DNA of 64,000 nt from an uncultured Methanobrevibacter sp. (GCF_947170395.1 NZ_CAMVTE010000009.1:1-64000); one strand, 5' to 3'; numbered from the stretch's first letter, positions 17,021-27,971 are shown. The notes: generated by a model not told the origin, from the letters alone. Translations and numbers: made by a program.

Positions 17021-19114
17021 TAATTTGATTTTAATATCGAGTGCGGATGAACCTTCTTCGTAAACGAAGATTGGGTTAATGTCCAACTCGGTAATTTCAG
17101 GGAAGTCTAAAGTTAATCTTGCTACTCTTTTGATAGCTTCTTTAACTTCTTCTACATCGCAAGGTGCTTCTCCTCTGTAACCTTCAAGTAATTTGGATAC
17201 TTTGGTGTTTTCAATTTGTTCTTCAATTTCCTGTGAGGATAATCCTTTAGCCAAATTGAATGCCACGTCCTCAATGAGGTTAACATAGATTCCGCCCATA
17301 CCGAATGCAATCATTGGTCCGAATTGTTTGTCTTTAATCATACCTACGATTACTTCTTCACCTGAATCCATCATTTTCTGTACTTCCACACCATCCGGGA
17401 TGATATCCGGGTGTGCTGCTTTTGCGTTTGCAATGATTTCATCATATGCTGCTTTTGCTTCGTCTTCATTTTCAATTCCGACTTTTACACCGCCAATATC
17501 GGACTTGTGTAGGATTTTGTCTGATGCGATTTTAAGTACAACAGGGAATTCCATTTCTTTTGCAAGCTCTGCTGCTTCATCAGCACTTGTTGATAATTTG
17601 ATTGGTGCTGCTGAAATTCCGTAAGCTTCAGCTACTGCATAAGCTTCACTACCGAGTAATGTGTCTCTTCCGTCAGCAGTTACCTTGTCGAATATTGCTT
17701 TTACTGCATCTTTGTCGACGTCATCGATATTTTCAACAACATCGTCATATTGTCTTGCAGGCAATTTTGCATATCTGGTCATTGCTTCGAGTGCTGTTAC
17801 TGCAGTTTCAGGGAATACGTATGTTGGCACTCCATTTGCTCTTAAAGCTTCATTTGCAGCTTCAAAGGATGGTCCGCCCATGTTAACTACAATGATAGGT
17901 TTGTCAAATTCTTTTCTTTCCTCTAAAATTGCTTGTGCAATTCCATCCGGATCTGCAGATGCGGTAGGACATACCATAATGATTAGACTGTCAACTTCAT
18001 CGTATCCGAGTACAATTTCAAGGGATTCTTTGTATCTGCTTACAGGTGCGTCACCCAATACGTCAATAGGGTTTTTTGCACTGCCCTCTTCAGTAACGCA
18101 TTCTTTTAATTTTGCGGTGGTTTCCTCATCGAATTGGACAAGGTTTAAACCAGCTTTTTCCATAGCGTCTACAGTTAAAACTCCTCCTCCACCTGCGTTG
18201 GTGATAATAGCTACGTTATCACCTTTTGGAAGTGGTGCTTTGGAGAATGCTAAACCTAAATCGAATAATTCTGCCATGGTTTCTACACGCATGATTCCTG
18301 ATTGTCTAAATGAGGTATCAAATGCCAAATCACTGCCTGCCAATGCTCCTGTGTGTGAGGATGCAGCTTCTGCTCCTGCACTGCTTGAACCGGATTTGAG
18401 GATAATGATTGGTTTTTTAACTGCTGTTTCCCTCATTGTTCTTACAAAGTCTTCATCTTCGGAAATGGATTCTAAATAACAGATGATTACTGCAGTTTCG
18501 TCATCTTCAGCAAGGTATTGTAACAATTCAATTTCATTTACTCCTGCTTTGTTACCTAAACTAATTACTTTACTGAATCCAATTCCTGAAGTTACACTCC
18601 AGTCGATGATTGCAACCATCATTGCCCCACTTTGGGAAATGAATGCAATGTTTCCTGTTGGTGGCATCATTTGTGAAAATGATCCGTTTAATGGAGTGTG
18701 TGAATCGGTAATTCCTAAACTGTTTGGTCCAATAATGTTTATTCCATATTCTTTACCAAGAGCTGTTAGTTCAGCTTCTAATTTAGCTCCTTCTCCGCCA
18801 ACTTCTTTAAATCCTGCGGTAATAACTACCATATTTTTAACGCCTTTTTCACCGCATTCTTTAACGGCAGGGTTTACAAATGGAGATGGGATTGTAATGA
18901 TTGCTAAATCAACTTCTCCAGGAATTTCAGTAATGTTTGTATATGCTTTCTTACCTAAAATTTCTCCACCTTTTGGGTTTACAGGATATATTTCGCCTTC
19001 AAATCCATCGTTGATGAGATTGTCGACAATAATGTATCCAACTTTTCCAGGTGTATTGGAAGCACCAATAACAGCCACGGAATCAGGTTTAAACATTTTA
19101 TTGAGATCTATCAT
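17018..19114 (-). CDS. acd: Acetate-CoA ligase (ADP-forming), alpha-beta fusion
   Basis: This 698-residue enzyme interconverts acetyl-CoA, ADP and phosphate with acetate, CoA and ATP, or acts on related acyl-CoAs. Seen: an N-terminal CoA-binding Rossmann domain (VAVIGASNTPGKVG), a succinyl-CoA-ligase-like domain with the phospho-histidine H254 in SSHTGALAG, and a C-terminal ATP-grasp domain from about 470 (VVLKIASDKILHKSDIGGVK, then ELDINPIFV). In some archaea these are two subunits; here they are one chain. It has its own TATA region and terminator, so it is monocistronic. In a methanogen it could serve acetate recovery or amino-acid breakdown. Confidence 0.92.
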   Translation of the reverse strand: MIDLNKMFKPDSVAVIGASNTPGKVGYIIVDNLINDGFEGEIYPVNPKGGEILGKKAYTNITEIPGEVDLAIITIPSPFVNPAVKECGEKGVKNMVVITAGFKEVGGEGAKLEAELTALGKEYGINIIGPNSLGITDSHTPLNGSFSQMMPPTGNIAFISQSGAMMVAIIDWSVTSGIGFSKVISLGNKAGVNEIELLQYLAEDDETAVIICYLESISEDEDFVRTMRETAVKKPIIILKSGSSSAGAEAASSHTGALAGSDLAFDTSFRQSGIMRVETMAELFDLGLAFSKAPLPKGDNVAIITNAGGGGVLTVDAMEKAGLNLVQFDEETTAKLKECVTEEGSAKNPIDVLGDAPVSRYKESLEIVLGYDEVDSLIIMVCPTASADPDGIAQAILEERKEFDKPIIVVNMGGPSFEAANEALRANGVPTYVFPETAVTALEAMTRYAKLPARQYDDVVENIDDVDKDAVKAIFDKVTADGRDTLLGSEAYAVAEAYGISAAPIKLSTSADEAAELAKEMEFPVVLKIASDKILHKSDIGGVKVGIENEDEAKAAYDEIIANAKAAHPDIIPDGVEVQKMMDSGEEVIVGMIKDKQFGPMIAFGMGGIYVNLIEDVAFNLAKGLSSQEIEEQIENTKVSKLLEGYRGEAPCDVEEVKEAIKRVARLTLDFPEITELDINPIFVYEEGSSALDIKIKL

Positions 19115-19143
19115 ATGTTTTTCTCCTAATAAGTTTTTGTTAA

Positions 19144-19163
19144 CATTATAACTATTTATAATG
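19144..19163 (-). promoter_or_regulatory. TATA box/inverted repeat of acetyl-CoA synthetase gene
   Basis: CATTATA (19144-19150) and TATAATG (19157-19163) are inverse arms with a six-base spacer. Read on the minus strand it contains TATAAATAG about 40 bases before the start codon. The element may be both the core promoter and a binding site. Confidence 0.4.
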
Positions 19164-19397
19164 ATAAATAATTAACAATTATTATAATCATATTTATTGT
19201 TATATTCATATTTAAATATGTTGTTTAAACATCAATCTAATTTCTTTTAAAATAATTTTAATGCTTGTTTATTCTTTTTTATAATATTTGAAAAATTTTA
19301 TTTCTTTTTTCAATAATTAATTTTCAAAATTAATTCAATATTCCATTAAACTATTTAATAGATGATTAATATAATTATATATAATTAATAAATTCTT

Positions 19398-19422
19398 GAT
19401 ATTTTAAAAATTTTAAAATATC
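19398..19422. promoter_or_regulatory. Perfect inverted repeat before DUF2121 gene
   Basis: GATATTTTAAAA (19398-19409) and TTTTAAAATATC (19411-19422) are 12-bp inverse arms around one base, six bases before the GGGGAT ribosome-binding site. A TATA box (ATTATATATAATT) lies upstream near 19373-19386. The repeat could form a leader hairpin or be an operator. The rest of the 323-base gap (19115-19397) is AT-rich, with no gene seen. Confidence 0.45.
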
Positions 19423-19437
19423 TAATTAGGGGATATT

Positions 19438-20358
19438 ATGAGCTTAATTATCGCTTACATAGGTAAAAAAGGATGTGTAATGACCGGAGATAAAAGAAAG
19501 ATAGGATATTTCGGTGATAAAGAGAATTTGGAAGAGTTGGAAAAAGAATTATATAACGGAAAAATAAGAACTGATGATGAGTTTAAAAAACGTGCAGGGG
19601 AGCTGGGAATTTCCATTAAAATAACAGATGATGCAACCAAACTGAAAATTGTCGGCAACTCCGTTCGTGGTGAAGTCAGTACCAAAGGAACATTTGAAAC
19701 CAAACGCAGAAGAATTTACGGTACCACCAACGGTTACCAGATTGTTGAACTGTTGGGTTCAGAGACAAAATCCCGTAAGGCCGGTGAAAAGGGCATCATA
19801 ATATTTGGAAATAATCATGCAAAACAGTTGGCCCAGACACTTATACAAAGAAAATGGAAGCCTTCACAAAGCTTAAAGTATATGGGTGAGGTATTTGAGG
19901 GCATTCTGGCTGAAGTTTCATCCCAAACACCGACAGTTGGTGACAAGTTTGATACATTAATACAACAGCCTGTTTTCAATAGTTCCCAAGCTCAAAAACA
20001 TCTCAACATTACTATTGACAATGACATTAAGGTATTGACAAAATTCAGACAGGAATTGACAGAACAGCTAGTTCAGCAAAATATCGCAATTGACATGGCC
20101 AGTAAAATCATTGACAAGGGTGAAATAGGCAAGGTCGTTTCCATTGATGGAAATATGCTTTTTGTTCAGCTCAACGATAAGACTCAGGCAATGGACGGCA
20201 ATTGGAAGCAGAAGGCGGCACCCGGTCAGAATGTGTTGATGTTTACTGACAGTGACAATGTCAAGATAGGGGATAAGGTAGTCATTGAAAATGAAGATTT
20301 ATGTCTTAAAAAGGATAAGTCCCCTCTAAAATGTGATATAATATTGTGTTCATTATGA
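19438..20358 (+). CDS. DUF2121 family protein (methanogen-conserved)
   Basis: This 306-residue protein is typical of methanogens. Its first 30 residues (SLIIAYIGKKGCVMTGDKRK) resemble the start of proteasome-type N-terminal nucleophile proteins, which is why such a fold is suspected, but the N-terminal nucleophile cannot be confirmed. A C-terminal beta-rich part (about 225-306) follows a helical middle. It starts after GGGGAT and ends 11 bases before a metallo-beta-lactamase-fold gene, probably in the same operon. The function is not established. Confidence 0.7.
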   Translation: MSLIIAYIGKKGCVMTGDKRKIGYFGDKENLEELEKELYNGKIRTDDEFKKRAGELGISIKITDDATKLKIVGNSVRGEVSTKGTFETKRRRIYGTTNGYQIVELLGSETKSRKAGEKGIIIFGNNHAKQLAQTLIQRKWKPSQSLKYMGEVFEGILAEVSSQTPTVGDKFDTLIQQPVFNSSQAQKHLNITIDNDIKVLTKFRQELTEQLVQQNIAIDMASKIIDKGEIGKVVSIDGNMLFVQLNDKTQAMDGNWKQKAAPGQNVLMFTDSDNVKIGDKVVIENEDLCLKKDKSPLKCDIILCSL

Positions 20359-20369
20359 TGGGGATTTAA

Positions 20370-21293
20370 ATGAAAATTACATTTTTAGGCAGTGGGGGCG
20401 GAAGGTTTTCCGCCATTTCACAGCGAAGAATGACTGGGGGATTCAGGATTGATAATTTGGGTGGAAAGAATTATCATGTTGATCCGGGTCCTGGAGCATT
20501 AATCAGAACCTATCAGTTTGGCTTTGATCCCCGTAATTTGAGCGGTGTTTTTGTAACTCATGCACACACAGACCACTATAATGATGCTGAAATACTCATA
20601 GAATCAATGACAAGAGGAATGACCAGAGATTTCGGAACAATCTTTGGAAGCGAAAGTGTTTTGAAAGGTTATGAATCTTGGGGTCCATGCATTTCCAGTT
20701 ATCACCAGTCAAAATCAAAGAAAGTACTTCTAAAACCTGGTGAAGCTCAGGATGTTGACAATATCACCATTAAAGGTACAAAAACAGAACATGGTGATCC
20801 GACAGGTTCCGGTTTTCAAATAGATTATAAAGGGTTTAAAATTTCATATACTTCAGATACCGGTTATTTTGATGGTCTGGCTGATTATCATGAAGGTTCA
20901 GATATTCTGATAGCTAGCGTGTTGAGGCCGGGCAACAGAACAATCAACGGTCATATGTGCACTCGAAATTTCATAGACCTGATAAATGAGGTAAAACCTA
21001 AAGTTGCGGTTATGACTCATTTGGGATTGAAAATGATTTCAAACAATCCTGTTACCGAAGCCAAAAAGATTTCAAAGCAAACTGGTGTAAAGACAATTGC
21101 AGCATTCGACGGTTTGTCATTTAATGTGAACTATAACAATCCTCGCAGATTCAGGCTGATTTCACTAAAGGATGTCAACTCACCAAGTCACAGTACAAAT
21201 CATAAACTGTTCAATGCCGAGAGGAAAAACTCATATCAGTTGTCATTTAAGCACAATGAGTTTGATGAAGTTTCATTCATGAAAAAGCATTAA
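20370..21293 (+). CDS. Metallo-beta-lactamase-fold hydrolase
   Basis: This 307-residue protein has the metal motif [11 protein letters not shown] near residue 65, a GHMC region and HLG, plus SDTGYFDG providing the bridging aspartate. These give a binuclear zinc site as in RNase Z-like and phosphodiesterase members of the fold. The substrate is unknown. It follows the DUF2121 gene closely. Its TAA stop overlaps the stop of the convergent aroC gene in a shared TTAA (21290-21293). Confidence 0.8.
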   Translation: MKITFLGSGGGRFSAISQRRMTGGFRIDNLGGKNYHVDPGPGALIRTYQFGFDPRNLSGVFVTHAHTDHYNDAEILIESMTRGMTRDFGTIFGSESVLKGYESWGPCISSYHQSKSKKVLLKPGEAQDVDNITIKGTKTEHGDPTGSGFQIDYKGFKISYTSDTGYFDGLADYHEGSDILIASVLRPGNRTINGHMCTRNFIDLINEVKPKVAVMTHLGLKMISNNPVTEAKKISKQTGVKTIAAFDGLSFNVNYNNPRRFRLISLKDVNSPSHSTNHKLFNAERKNSYQLSFKHNEFDEVSFMKKH

Positions 21294-22387
21294 CTTTTAG
21301 ATAAGTTTGTAGGATGTATGAATCCTGAGCGAATCATATGGTCTGCAAGAACAATTGCAGTGCTTGATTCAGCCACTACTGTCACTCTAGGGCAGATGCA
21401 AGGGTCATGCCTTCCTTTAATTTCTATTTTTTCATTTTTCATTGTTTCAAGATTAATTGAATTCTGACATTTGGAAATCGATGGGGTTGGTTTAACAGCA
21501 ATTCTTGAAACTATTGGCATTCCGTTGCTCATTCCACCGATAATTCCGCCTGAATTGTTGGTTTTTGTTGTAATTTTATTATCTTCAATTTGATATTCAT
21601 CATTTATCTGTGATGCTGTATGTGTGGCAACGCCAAATCCAAGTCCGATTTCCACGCCTTTCACGGATCCTATATTCATTAATATCCTTGCAAGGTCTCC
21701 ATCAAGTCTTTCAAAAACAGGTTCTCCAAGACCTTGCGGAACTCCAACAGTTATTGTTTCTACAATTCCACCTACAGAATCCCCTTCCGCCTTTTTGGCC
21801 AAAATCAACTCTTCCATTTTTTTGCTGGCATCCAAATCTCCACATCTGATTGGAGTTTTTTCAATATTTTCTTTGATGGTTTTTAAATCCTGAGGCTCTG
21901 CTTTAACATCTCCAATTTGGACTACATGTGAAATGATTTCAATATTTTGGGTTTTTAGTAGTTTTTTAGCTATCGCACCACCAATTACATGGCCGATGGT
22001 TACTCTTCCACTGCCTCTTCCACCCCCATTGTAATCGTAGTTTCCGTACTTTGTCATCCATCCGAAATCTCCATGTGAGGGACGTGGAGTACTTTTAAAC
22101 ATGGAATAATCTTTGGAATGTTGGTTTTTGTTAAAAATCACTCCTGTAATTGGGGTCCCATCTGTTTTTCCTTCAAAAATACCGGATAATATTTGAACTT
22201 CATCAGCTTCTTTTCTGGCTGTTGTAACTTTGCTTGTTCCAGGTTTTCTTTTATTCAGCTCTTTTTGAATGTCTTCTGCACTTAATTCAAGATTTGCCGG
22301 ACATCCATCAACAACAGCTCCAACGGCCACCCCATGGCTTGCACCAAAAGTTGTAATTTTAAATTTTTCTCCAATTGAATTTGACAT
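21290..22387 (-). CDS. aroC: Chorismate synthase
   Basis: The enzyme removes phosphate from EPSP to give chorismate, using reduced flavin, in aromatic amino-acid synthesis. Seen: the N-terminal [19 protein letters not shown] motif, [21 protein letters not shown] and the C-terminal RHDPCICPR block. At 365 residues it has normal length. ATG at 22387 is chosen because GAGAGG precedes it; the frame extends further to 22435 without a good site. Stop codons are shared with the convergent hydrolase gene. Confidence 0.95.
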   Translation of the reverse strand: MSNSIGEKFKITTFGASHGVAVGAVVDGCPANLELSAEDIQKELNKRKPGTSKVTTARKEADEVQILSGIFEGKTDGTPITGVIFNKNQHSKDYSMFKSTPRPSHGDFGWMTKYGNYDYNGGGRGSGRVTIGHVIGGAIAKKLLKTQNIEIISHVVQIGDVKAEPQDLKTIKENIEKTPIRCGDLDASKKMEELILAKKAEGDSVGGIVETITVGVPQGLGEPVFERLDGDLARILMNIGSVKGVEIGLGFGVATHTASQINDEYQIEDNKITTKTNNSGGIIGGMSNGMPIVSRIAVKPTPSISKCQNSINLETMKNEKIEIKGRHDPCICPRVTVVAESSTAIVLADHMIRSGFIHPTNLSKS

Positions 22388-22490
22388 TTTAAGCCTCTCT
22401 GATATAATTAATTGTAATATTGGTATTTTAAACATTTAAAGTATATGTTTTAAATAATTTTAAATCAAAATTATTAATTAAGTGATTATT

Positions 22491-23495
22491 ATGGAATTTC
22501 CAACTACAAGAATGAGAAGATTAAGAAAAAATGCCAAGATTAGAGATATCGTTCGTGAAACTAAACTTCAAAAAGAAGACCTGATTTATCCGATTTATTT
22601 TAAAGAGGAACTTCAGGCAATGCAAAAAGAGGAAATATCTTCACTTCCCGGAGAATTCAGATATTCCCTTGATGCAGGTGTTGAATTTGCAAAACAGCTC
22701 GAAAATAAAGGTTTAAAATCAATCATTGTATTTGGAATACCAAAAGAAGAAACAAAAGATGAAATAGCCTCTCCGGACTACTCCGCAACTGGAATAGTTC
22801 AAAAGGCAATCAGAAAGCTTAAAAAGGAAACCAACCTCGTAATTATCAGTGATGTGTGTCTGTGCCAGTACACTTCCCATGGCCATTGCGGAATGATAAA
22901 GGAAAATGATGATACTGATGATGGAATTGAAATATTGAATGATGAATCTCTTCCATACATCGCAAAGGTTGCCCTATCCCATGCTGAAGCGGGAGCTGAC
23001 ATTGTTGCACCTTCCGACATGATGGATGGAAGGGTCGCAGCTATCAGACAGACTTTGGATGATGAGGGATACGAAAATGTAATGATAATGTCATATTCCG
23101 CCAAATATGCATCAGCATTTTATGAACCGTTTAGGGTTGCGGCATGCTCATCACCACATTTGGGTGATAGAAAATCTTACCAGATGGATCCGGGCAATGC
23201 AATTGAAGCTATTAGGGAATGCGAACTTGATGTCATTGAAGGTGCTGACTTTTTAATGGTAAAGCCTGCACTGCCATACCTTGATGTTGTAAGGATGGTT
23301 CGTGATGAATTCATGCTTCCTTTGGTTGCATATAACGTAAGCGGAGAATATTCAATGATAATGGCTGCAATCGAAAAAGGATATCTCACCGAAAGAGCCA
23401 TTTCGGAATCCTTGATTTCAATCAAAAGAGCTGGAGCAGACTTAATAATCACTAATTTTGCACCATATTTACTGTTGAATGATGTGATAGAATGA
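22491..23495 (+). CDS. hemB: Porphobilinogen synthase (delta-aminolevulinate dehydratase)
   Basis: The enzyme condenses two 5-aminolevulinates to porphobilinogen for siroheme, cobamide and F430. Seen: zinc-site cysteines C123, C125 and C133 in [15 protein letters not shown], and the Schiff-base lysines K205 ([10 protein letters not shown]) and K258 ([11 protein letters not shown]). Length is 334 residues. ATG at 22491 follows GTGAT; the upstream GTG at 22482 is part of that site. The stop overlaps the next start (ATGA). Related genes hemD and cobA are elsewhere in the window. Confidence 0.95.
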   Translation: MEFPTTRMRRLRKNAKIRDIVRETKLQKEDLIYPIYFKEELQAMQKEEISSLPGEFRYSLDAGVEFAKQLENKGLKSIIVFGIPKEETKDEIASPDYSATGIVQKAIRKLKKETNLVIISDVCLCQYTSHGHCGMIKENDDTDDGIEILNDESLPYIAKVALSHAEAGADIVAPSDMMDGRVAAIRQTLDDEGYENVMIMSYSAKYASAFYEPFRVAACSSPHLGDRKSYQMDPGNAIEAIRECELDVIEGADFLMVKPALPYLDVVRMVRDEFMLPLVAYNVSGEYSMIMAAIEKGYLTERAISESLISIKRAGADLIITNFAPYLLLNDVIE

Positions 23496-24370
23496 ATCCC
23501 AATGAAATTGCTAAAATTGCACAGATTGCATCTGCACTTGAAGTGAGCGGCTATCCGAAACCTGGAAACGTCCACAGAACCCGTGATTATGACGACATGG
23601 AGTTTGAAGATTTTATCATAAGCGGAATTGTAATCGGAGATACCATTCGTGAAGCATGCAGCGATGTTGATGTTGAAAACCCGATGTTGGGCAAATACAT
23701 CCTCCAGGCAGTTGCTGAAACAGACAGATGGATTAAAAACAATACCAATTTGGGTATTGTAATGATGACCACACCAATAGCAGTGGCGGCAGCAATCAGT
23801 TCTTCATTTGATGAGATTCGTGAAAACGTAAAAGAATTGATGGCAAATACATCAGTTGATGATGCATGTGATTTGTATGATGCAATCAATATTGCAGATG
23901 CCGGCGGAATGGGAGACCAGGATGAATATGATGTGGCAAGCGATAATGCTAAAAATGAGCTGCGGGAAAACGGACAGACAATGTTTGATGTGCTTAAAAT
24001 CTCAGCTCCATGGGACATGCTGGCCCGTGAGATGACCTCTGACATGCCTGCTGTCTTTGAAATAGGTTATCCTACATATCATGAGTTAAAAGAAGTGAAA
24101 TCCCAAAATGATGCCTGCGTCCTGACATTTCTGACAATTCTATCGCAGGTTCCTGATACATTGATTTCAAGAAAATACGGCTCTGATGAAGCCCTGAAAA
24201 TATCAATGATGACAAGGGATTTGCTTAATTTGAAGGATGAATCAGACTTTGGCGAAAGGCTTAAGGAGTTTGATGAATATCTCTTTAAAAACAAGTACAA
24301 TCCTGGAACTACAGCCGATTTGACTGCAGCATCCATTTTTGTCAGCTATTTAAAATCCAATTTCGAATAG
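23492..24370 (+). CDS. CitG/MdcB-like triphosphoribosyl-dephospho-CoA synthase family protein
   Basis: This 292-residue helical protein has the family's [16 protein letters not shown]-terminal motif and [13 protein letters not shown] in the middle. Bacterial CitG makes the 2'-(5''-triphosphoribosyl)-3'-dephospho-CoA prosthetic-group precursor of citrate lyase. No citrate or malonate lyase genes are nearby, so the substrate in this archaeon is uncertain. It is translationally coupled to hemB by a four-base overlap and ends two bases before the convergent C_GCAxxG_C_C gene. Confidence 0.75.
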   Translation: MNPNEIAKIAQIASALEVSGYPKPGNVHRTRDYDDMEFEDFIISGIVIGDTIREACSDVDVENPMLGKYILQAVAETDRWIKNNTNLGIVMMTTPIAVAAAISSSFDEIRENVKELMANTSVDDACDLYDAINIADAGGMGDQDEYDVASDNAKNELRENGQTMFDVLKISAPWDMLAREMTSDMPAVFEIGYPTYHELKEVKSQNDACVLTFLTILSQVPDTLISRKYGSDEALKISMMTRDLLNLKDESDFGERLKEFDEYLFKNKYNPGTTADLTAASIFVSYLKSNFE

Positions 24371-24372
24371 CT

Positions 24373-24783
24373 TTATATTATTTTTTTTGTAATTTTTGCC
24401 GCTGATTCAACCATTTTCGGACAGAGTTCCTTAAACAGATTGTTTTCAACTGCAAATTCCACACCTTCTTTGGTTTTAATGTCGCATCCGAGAAGTTCGT
24501 TGCAGATGTATGATCCGTTTTCACTTTCAAATTCATCTAAAAACCTCTCACAGACTTCATTTGATTTTTCCTTGCTTTCACCATATTTCAAACCCAATGC
24601 CATTAAAGCACCGGTGCAGGCTCCACAAACTTCTCCTTTTCTCATGCCGCTTCCAAAACATGCTCCAATTTTTAAGGCCTGCTCTTTATCGAGACCCAAA
24701 TCAGGTGAAAATGCTGCAAAAACAGCCTGTGAACACACGTATCCATTCTCGAACAGTTGTACTGCTTGTGTAATTTCATTCAT
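24373..24783 (-). CDS. C_GCAxxG_C_C family protein
   Basis: This 136-residue protein has eight cysteines (17, 42, 53, 56, 78, 94, 100, 121), including the signature CGACTGALMALG at 53-64. The family is thought to bind a redox cofactor or metal cluster and often occurs in anaerobes near redox enzymes, but no reaction is established. No partner gene is evident. The upstream 119 bases carry inverse arms AATATATGTT (24809) and AACATATATT (24858), which include TATA-like sequence for this gene and pheS. Confidence 0.85.
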   Translation of the reverse strand: MNEITQAVQLFENGYVCSQAVFAAFSPDLGLDKEQALKIGACFGSGMRKGEVCGACTGALMALGLKYGESKEKSNEVCERFLDEFESENGSYICNELLGCDIKTKEGVEFAVENNLFKELCPKMVESAAKITKKII

Positions 24784-24902
24784 AATTAATTATTTTCAAG
24801 TAATGTTAAATATATGTTTGTTTTTCAATTTTTACATCATCTTTATAAATGTTTTTGAACATATATTATCATATTATATAATCTTAAAATTATGGTGTTT
24901 AA

Positions 24903-26444
24903 ATGAGTGAGGATATTAAAAAAACCATTAGTGAATTGCATATTTATGAAAAGAAACTTTTAAAGGAACTGGAAGCAAATCCAGAAGCAACTCCTGAAGA
25001 GATTGCTGAAAATACGGGCATGGACATTAAATCCGTTATGAGTGCAGCAGGTTCACTCGCATCCAAAGACATAATTGAAATGCACAAGGATGTTGAGGAA
25101 ATCTATTCATTAACCGAAGACGGAATTGAATATGCTGAAAAGGGACTTCCTGAACGTAGAATATTGGATGCCTTGGCAAACAAGGAACAAATCCACATGA
25201 AAGACCTGTCCGATGAAACAGGTGTGGATAAAAAGGAAACCAATATTGCAATAGGTTGGCTGCGCCGTAAAAACTGGGCGAACATCGATAAGGGAATGGT
25301 TACAATCACAGATTTCGGTAAGGATTTCGTATCCAAAATGGATGTTGATGAACAAACCTTGGATTATCTTAAGGCCAATGCTGATGGTGTTAAACTTTTC
25401 ACTGATGATTTGATGAGTGGTATTAAAAAACTCACCGGTAGAAAAAATATTTTAAATGTTAAAAAGGAAACCTCACACTCTTTTAAACTTTTACCTAAAG
25501 GTGAAGCCATTCTTGAAGTTGGATTTACAATTCAGGAACAGGCTACCCAATTGACTCACGAACACTTGAAGGAAGGAGAATGGAAAAGCTTACAGTATCG
25601 TCCTTATGATATTAATGCGGAAGCTCCTGTTGTCTTTGCAGGTAAAAAACACCCATTAAGAGTAATCATTGATGAAATTAGAGATATCTTTTTGGACATG
25701 GGTTTTGTTGAAGACAAGGGAGAATATGTTGAATCTGCATTCTGGAACTTCGACTCACTTTTCCAACCTCAGGACCATGCGGCACGTGAAATGCAGGATA
25801 CATTTTATCTTAAAAATCCTTTAACCTGTGACTTGCCTGATGATGCTCTTGTTCAGCTTACAGCCGAAACCCATGAAACAGGTGCTGACACAGGGTCCAT
25901 TGGTTGGCAGTATGACTGGAGTGAAGACATTGCTCGCCAAAGTGTTTTAAGAACTCACACAACAGGAATATCAACAAAACACCTGTTTGAGCATGAACCT
26001 CCAATTAAAATGTTTTCAGTTGGAAGGGTATTCAGAAGAGAAACCTTCGATTATAAGCATTTGCCAGAATTCCACCAGGTTGAAGGGCTTGTCTGTGGTG
26101 AAGGAATCAGCTATCAAAACCTGCTGGGTGTCTTAAAGGAATTCTACAAAAAATTAGGATTTGAAGTAAGGTTCAGACCTGCATATTTCCCTTACACTTA
26201 TTTGTCTACCGAAACTGAAATCTATTTGGAGGAAAAGGAAAGCTGGATTGAACTTGGAGGTGCAGGAATGTTCAGACCGGAAGTATTGAAACCTCTTGGA
26301 ATAGACCAGCCTGCCTTAGCTTTCGGTTTAGGTATTGAAAGACTTGCAATGATCAGATACGATGTTGAAGACATTCGTATGCTTTATAAAAGTGACATCA
26401 AATGGCTTCGTGAATTGCCTATTGATAATGGAGTCGAATTATAA
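24903..26444 (+). CDS. pheS: Phenylalanyl-tRNA synthetase alpha subunit
   Basis: This 513-residue archaeal-type alpha subunit has an N-terminal winged-helix region (about 1-150) followed by the class II catalytic core. Seen: motif 2 around [25 protein letters not shown] and motif 3 around [14 protein letters not shown]. It attaches phenylalanine to tRNA with the beta subunit, which is not in the window. GGTG lies seven bases before the ATG. The stop and the next start overlap in TAATG, so the endonuclease gene is coupled. Confidence 0.95.
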   Translation: MSEDIKKTISELHIYEKKLLKELEANPEATPEEIAENTGMDIKSVMSAAGSLASKDIIEMHKDVEEIYSLTEDGIEYAEKGLPERRILDALANKEQIHMKDLSDETGVDKKETNIAIGWLRRKNWANIDKGMVTITDFGKDFVSKMDVDEQTLDYLKANADGVKLFTDDLMSGIKKLTGRKNILNVKKETSHSFKLLPKGEAILEVGFTIQEQATQLTHEHLKEGEWKSLQYRPYDINAEAPVVFAGKKHPLRVIIDEIRDIFLDMGFVEDKGEYVESAFWNFDSLFQPQDHAAREMQDTFYLKNPLTCDLPDDALVQLTAETHETGADTGSIGWQYDWSEDIARQSVLRTHTTGISTKHLFEHEPPIKMFSVGRVFRRETFDYKHLPEFHQVEGLVCGEGISYQNLLGVLKEFYKKLGFEVRFRPAYFPYTYLSTETEIYLEEKESWIELGGAGMFRPEVLKPLGIDQPALAFGLGIERLAMIRYDVEDIRMLYKSDIKWLRELPIDNGVEL

Positions 26445-27217
26445 TGTCAATAAAGCTGGTTTCATGGAATGTGAATGGGATCAGGGCTGTTTCAAAAAAA
26501 GAGGATTTTTGGAATTGGTTTGATAATAGTGATGCTGATATCATTAACTTTCAAGAAGTAAGGGCAACAGAAGAGCAGATTCCCAAGAAATTGGCTGAAA
26601 TTGAAGGATATCATAAATGTTATAATGAAGCTGAAAAGAAGGGTTACAGCGGAGTTGGAACATACTCCAAAATCGAACCCGTCACCGTCACCAAGGGTCT
26701 TGGCGTTGAAGAGTTTGATGCAGAAGGCAGGGTTTTGAAAATCGAATATCCTGACTTTATCCTATTCAACATTTACTTCCCAAATAGTGGAATGGAAGGT
26801 AAAAGACTTGATTTTAAGGTTGGATTTTGCAATGAACTCTTAAGGCAGCTCGTCGAGCTTAAAAATCAGGGAAAGAATTTGGTCATAACCGGTGACTACA
26901 ATATTGCCCACAATCCTATTGATGTCTACAATCCGAAAAACTGTGAAGGAAAATCAGGATATCTGCCAGAAGAGCGTGCATGGCTTGATGAGCTTGAAGA
27001 AGCAGGTTTTGTAGACACTTTCAGAATGTTTGATAAAAGTGAGGGTAACTTCAGCTGGTGGAGTTATCGTTTCAAGGCCCGTGAGAGAAATTCCGGATGG
27101 CGCCTGGATTATTTCTTTGTCAATGAAGAAATAAAGGAAAATGTAAAATCTGCTAAAATTCTATCAGACATCTATGGCTCAGATCACTGTCCGGTAACTT
27201 TGGAACTTGAATTTTAA
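26444..27217 (+). CDS. xth: Exodeoxyribonuclease III / AP endonuclease
   Basis: This 257-residue member of the endonuclease/exonuclease/phosphatase superfamily acts in DNA base-excision repair. Seen: LVSWNVNGIRA, INFQEVRA with the metal-binding glutamate, ITGDYNIAHNPIDVYNPK and GSDHCPVTLEL with the catalytic Asp-His. Length and motifs match ExoIII and the Methanothermobacter homologue that also cleaves at uridine in DNA, but that extra activity cannot be read from the sequence. It overlaps pheS by one base. Confidence 0.93.
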   Translation: MSIKLVSWNVNGIRAVSKKEDFWNWFDNSDADIINFQEVRATEEQIPKKLAEIEGYHKCYNEAEKKGYSGVGTYSKIEPVTVTKGLGVEEFDAEGRVLKIEYPDFILFNIYFPNSGMEGKRLDFKVGFCNELLRQLVELKNQGKNLVITGDYNIAHNPIDVYNPKNCEGKSGYLPEERAWLDELEEAGFVDTFRMFDKSEGNFSWWSYRFKARERNSGWRLDYFFVNEEIKENVKSAKILSDIYGSDHCPVTLELEF

Positions 27218-27237
27218 AAAATAGTTAGTTTTGGTGA

Positions 27238-27933
27238 TTATAAAATAGTATTTACATCACCAATATCATTAACAATAGTAATGTCTAATTTTTCTTTTTT
27301 AATGTATTCTCTGTCATCTTCTGTAACGTCAGAGTTTACAAGAATTGCACGTAATCCTGCATTGACAGCACCAAGAGCATCAGCTTTGAATTTGTTTCCA
27401 ATCATCACTGATTTTTCAGGATTTCCATGCATTTTTCTAAGTGCAACGTCATAGATTAATTTTTCAGGTTTTTCCTTTCCAACTTCCTCTGAGGTTATCA
27501 CTGCATCAAAGAAGGAATGAATGTTGAGTCTTACAAGTTTTTCCCATTGTTTGATTGTAATTCCGTTTGAAATTACTGCAAGACGATATCCCTGACTTTT
27601 CAGATAAATCAATGTATCGATTGTTTCTGGAAATGGTCTTAAAAGAGCCATTTTAACGTTGTGGTATGTTATCATTCCAAGTGCTACAAGCATTGGGTCT
27701 TCATGTCCCAATACCACTTGGGTTAATACATTGAAATGTTTTCCATAGTTGGAACCTTTTTCACGGATAATTGTTTTTAAAACACCGTATGCTTCATCCT
27801 TATCCAATGGCAATCCATTGTCAACCATCAATCCGATAGCAGCTTTTCTTGCGGTTTCGGCAAAATCTGATGTGTCAAGCAATGTGCCGTCGATATCGAA
27901 AAAAACTACGCTGTCATTATCTTCATTTATCAT
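27238..27933 (-). CDS. HAD-superfamily hydrolase (subfamily IA)
   Basis: This 231-residue phosphatase-like protein has motif I FFDIDGTLLDTSDFAE, motif II VISNGI, a lysine in EEVGKEKPEK and motif IV MIGNKFKADALGAVNAG. This is the archaeal HAD-IA group related to phosphoglycolate phosphatases. The substrate is unknown. It is followed on the plus side by the convergent xth gene. Confidence 0.85.
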   Translation of the reverse strand: MINEDNDSVVFFDIDGTLLDTSDFAETARKAAIGLMVDNGLPLDKDEAYGVLKTIIREKGSNYGKHFNVLTQVVLGHEDPMLVALGMITYHNVKMALLRPFPETIDTLIYLKSQGYRLAVISNGITIKQWEKLVRLNIHSFFDAVITSEEVGKEKPEKLIYDVALRKMHGNPEKSVMIGNKFKADALGAVNAGLRAILVNSDVTEDDREYIKKEKLDITIVNDIGDVNTIL

Positions 27934-27971
27934 ATGAATTTTATTATAGTTTTGAAATTATTTAAATTTTT

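Noticed and set aside
17661-19151. Long plus-strand open frames of 272 and 222 codons
   Set aside because: They lie opposite the acetate-CoA ligase gene, have no matching ribosome-binding sites and give Ser/Thr/Pro-rich proteins typical of antisense shadows of a real gene.
24440-24910. Plus-strand 156-codon frame overlapping the pheS promoter
   Set aside because: It covers the minus-strand C_GCAxxG_C_C gene in antisense and runs through the pheS promoter region; the minus-strand gene has clear family motifs.
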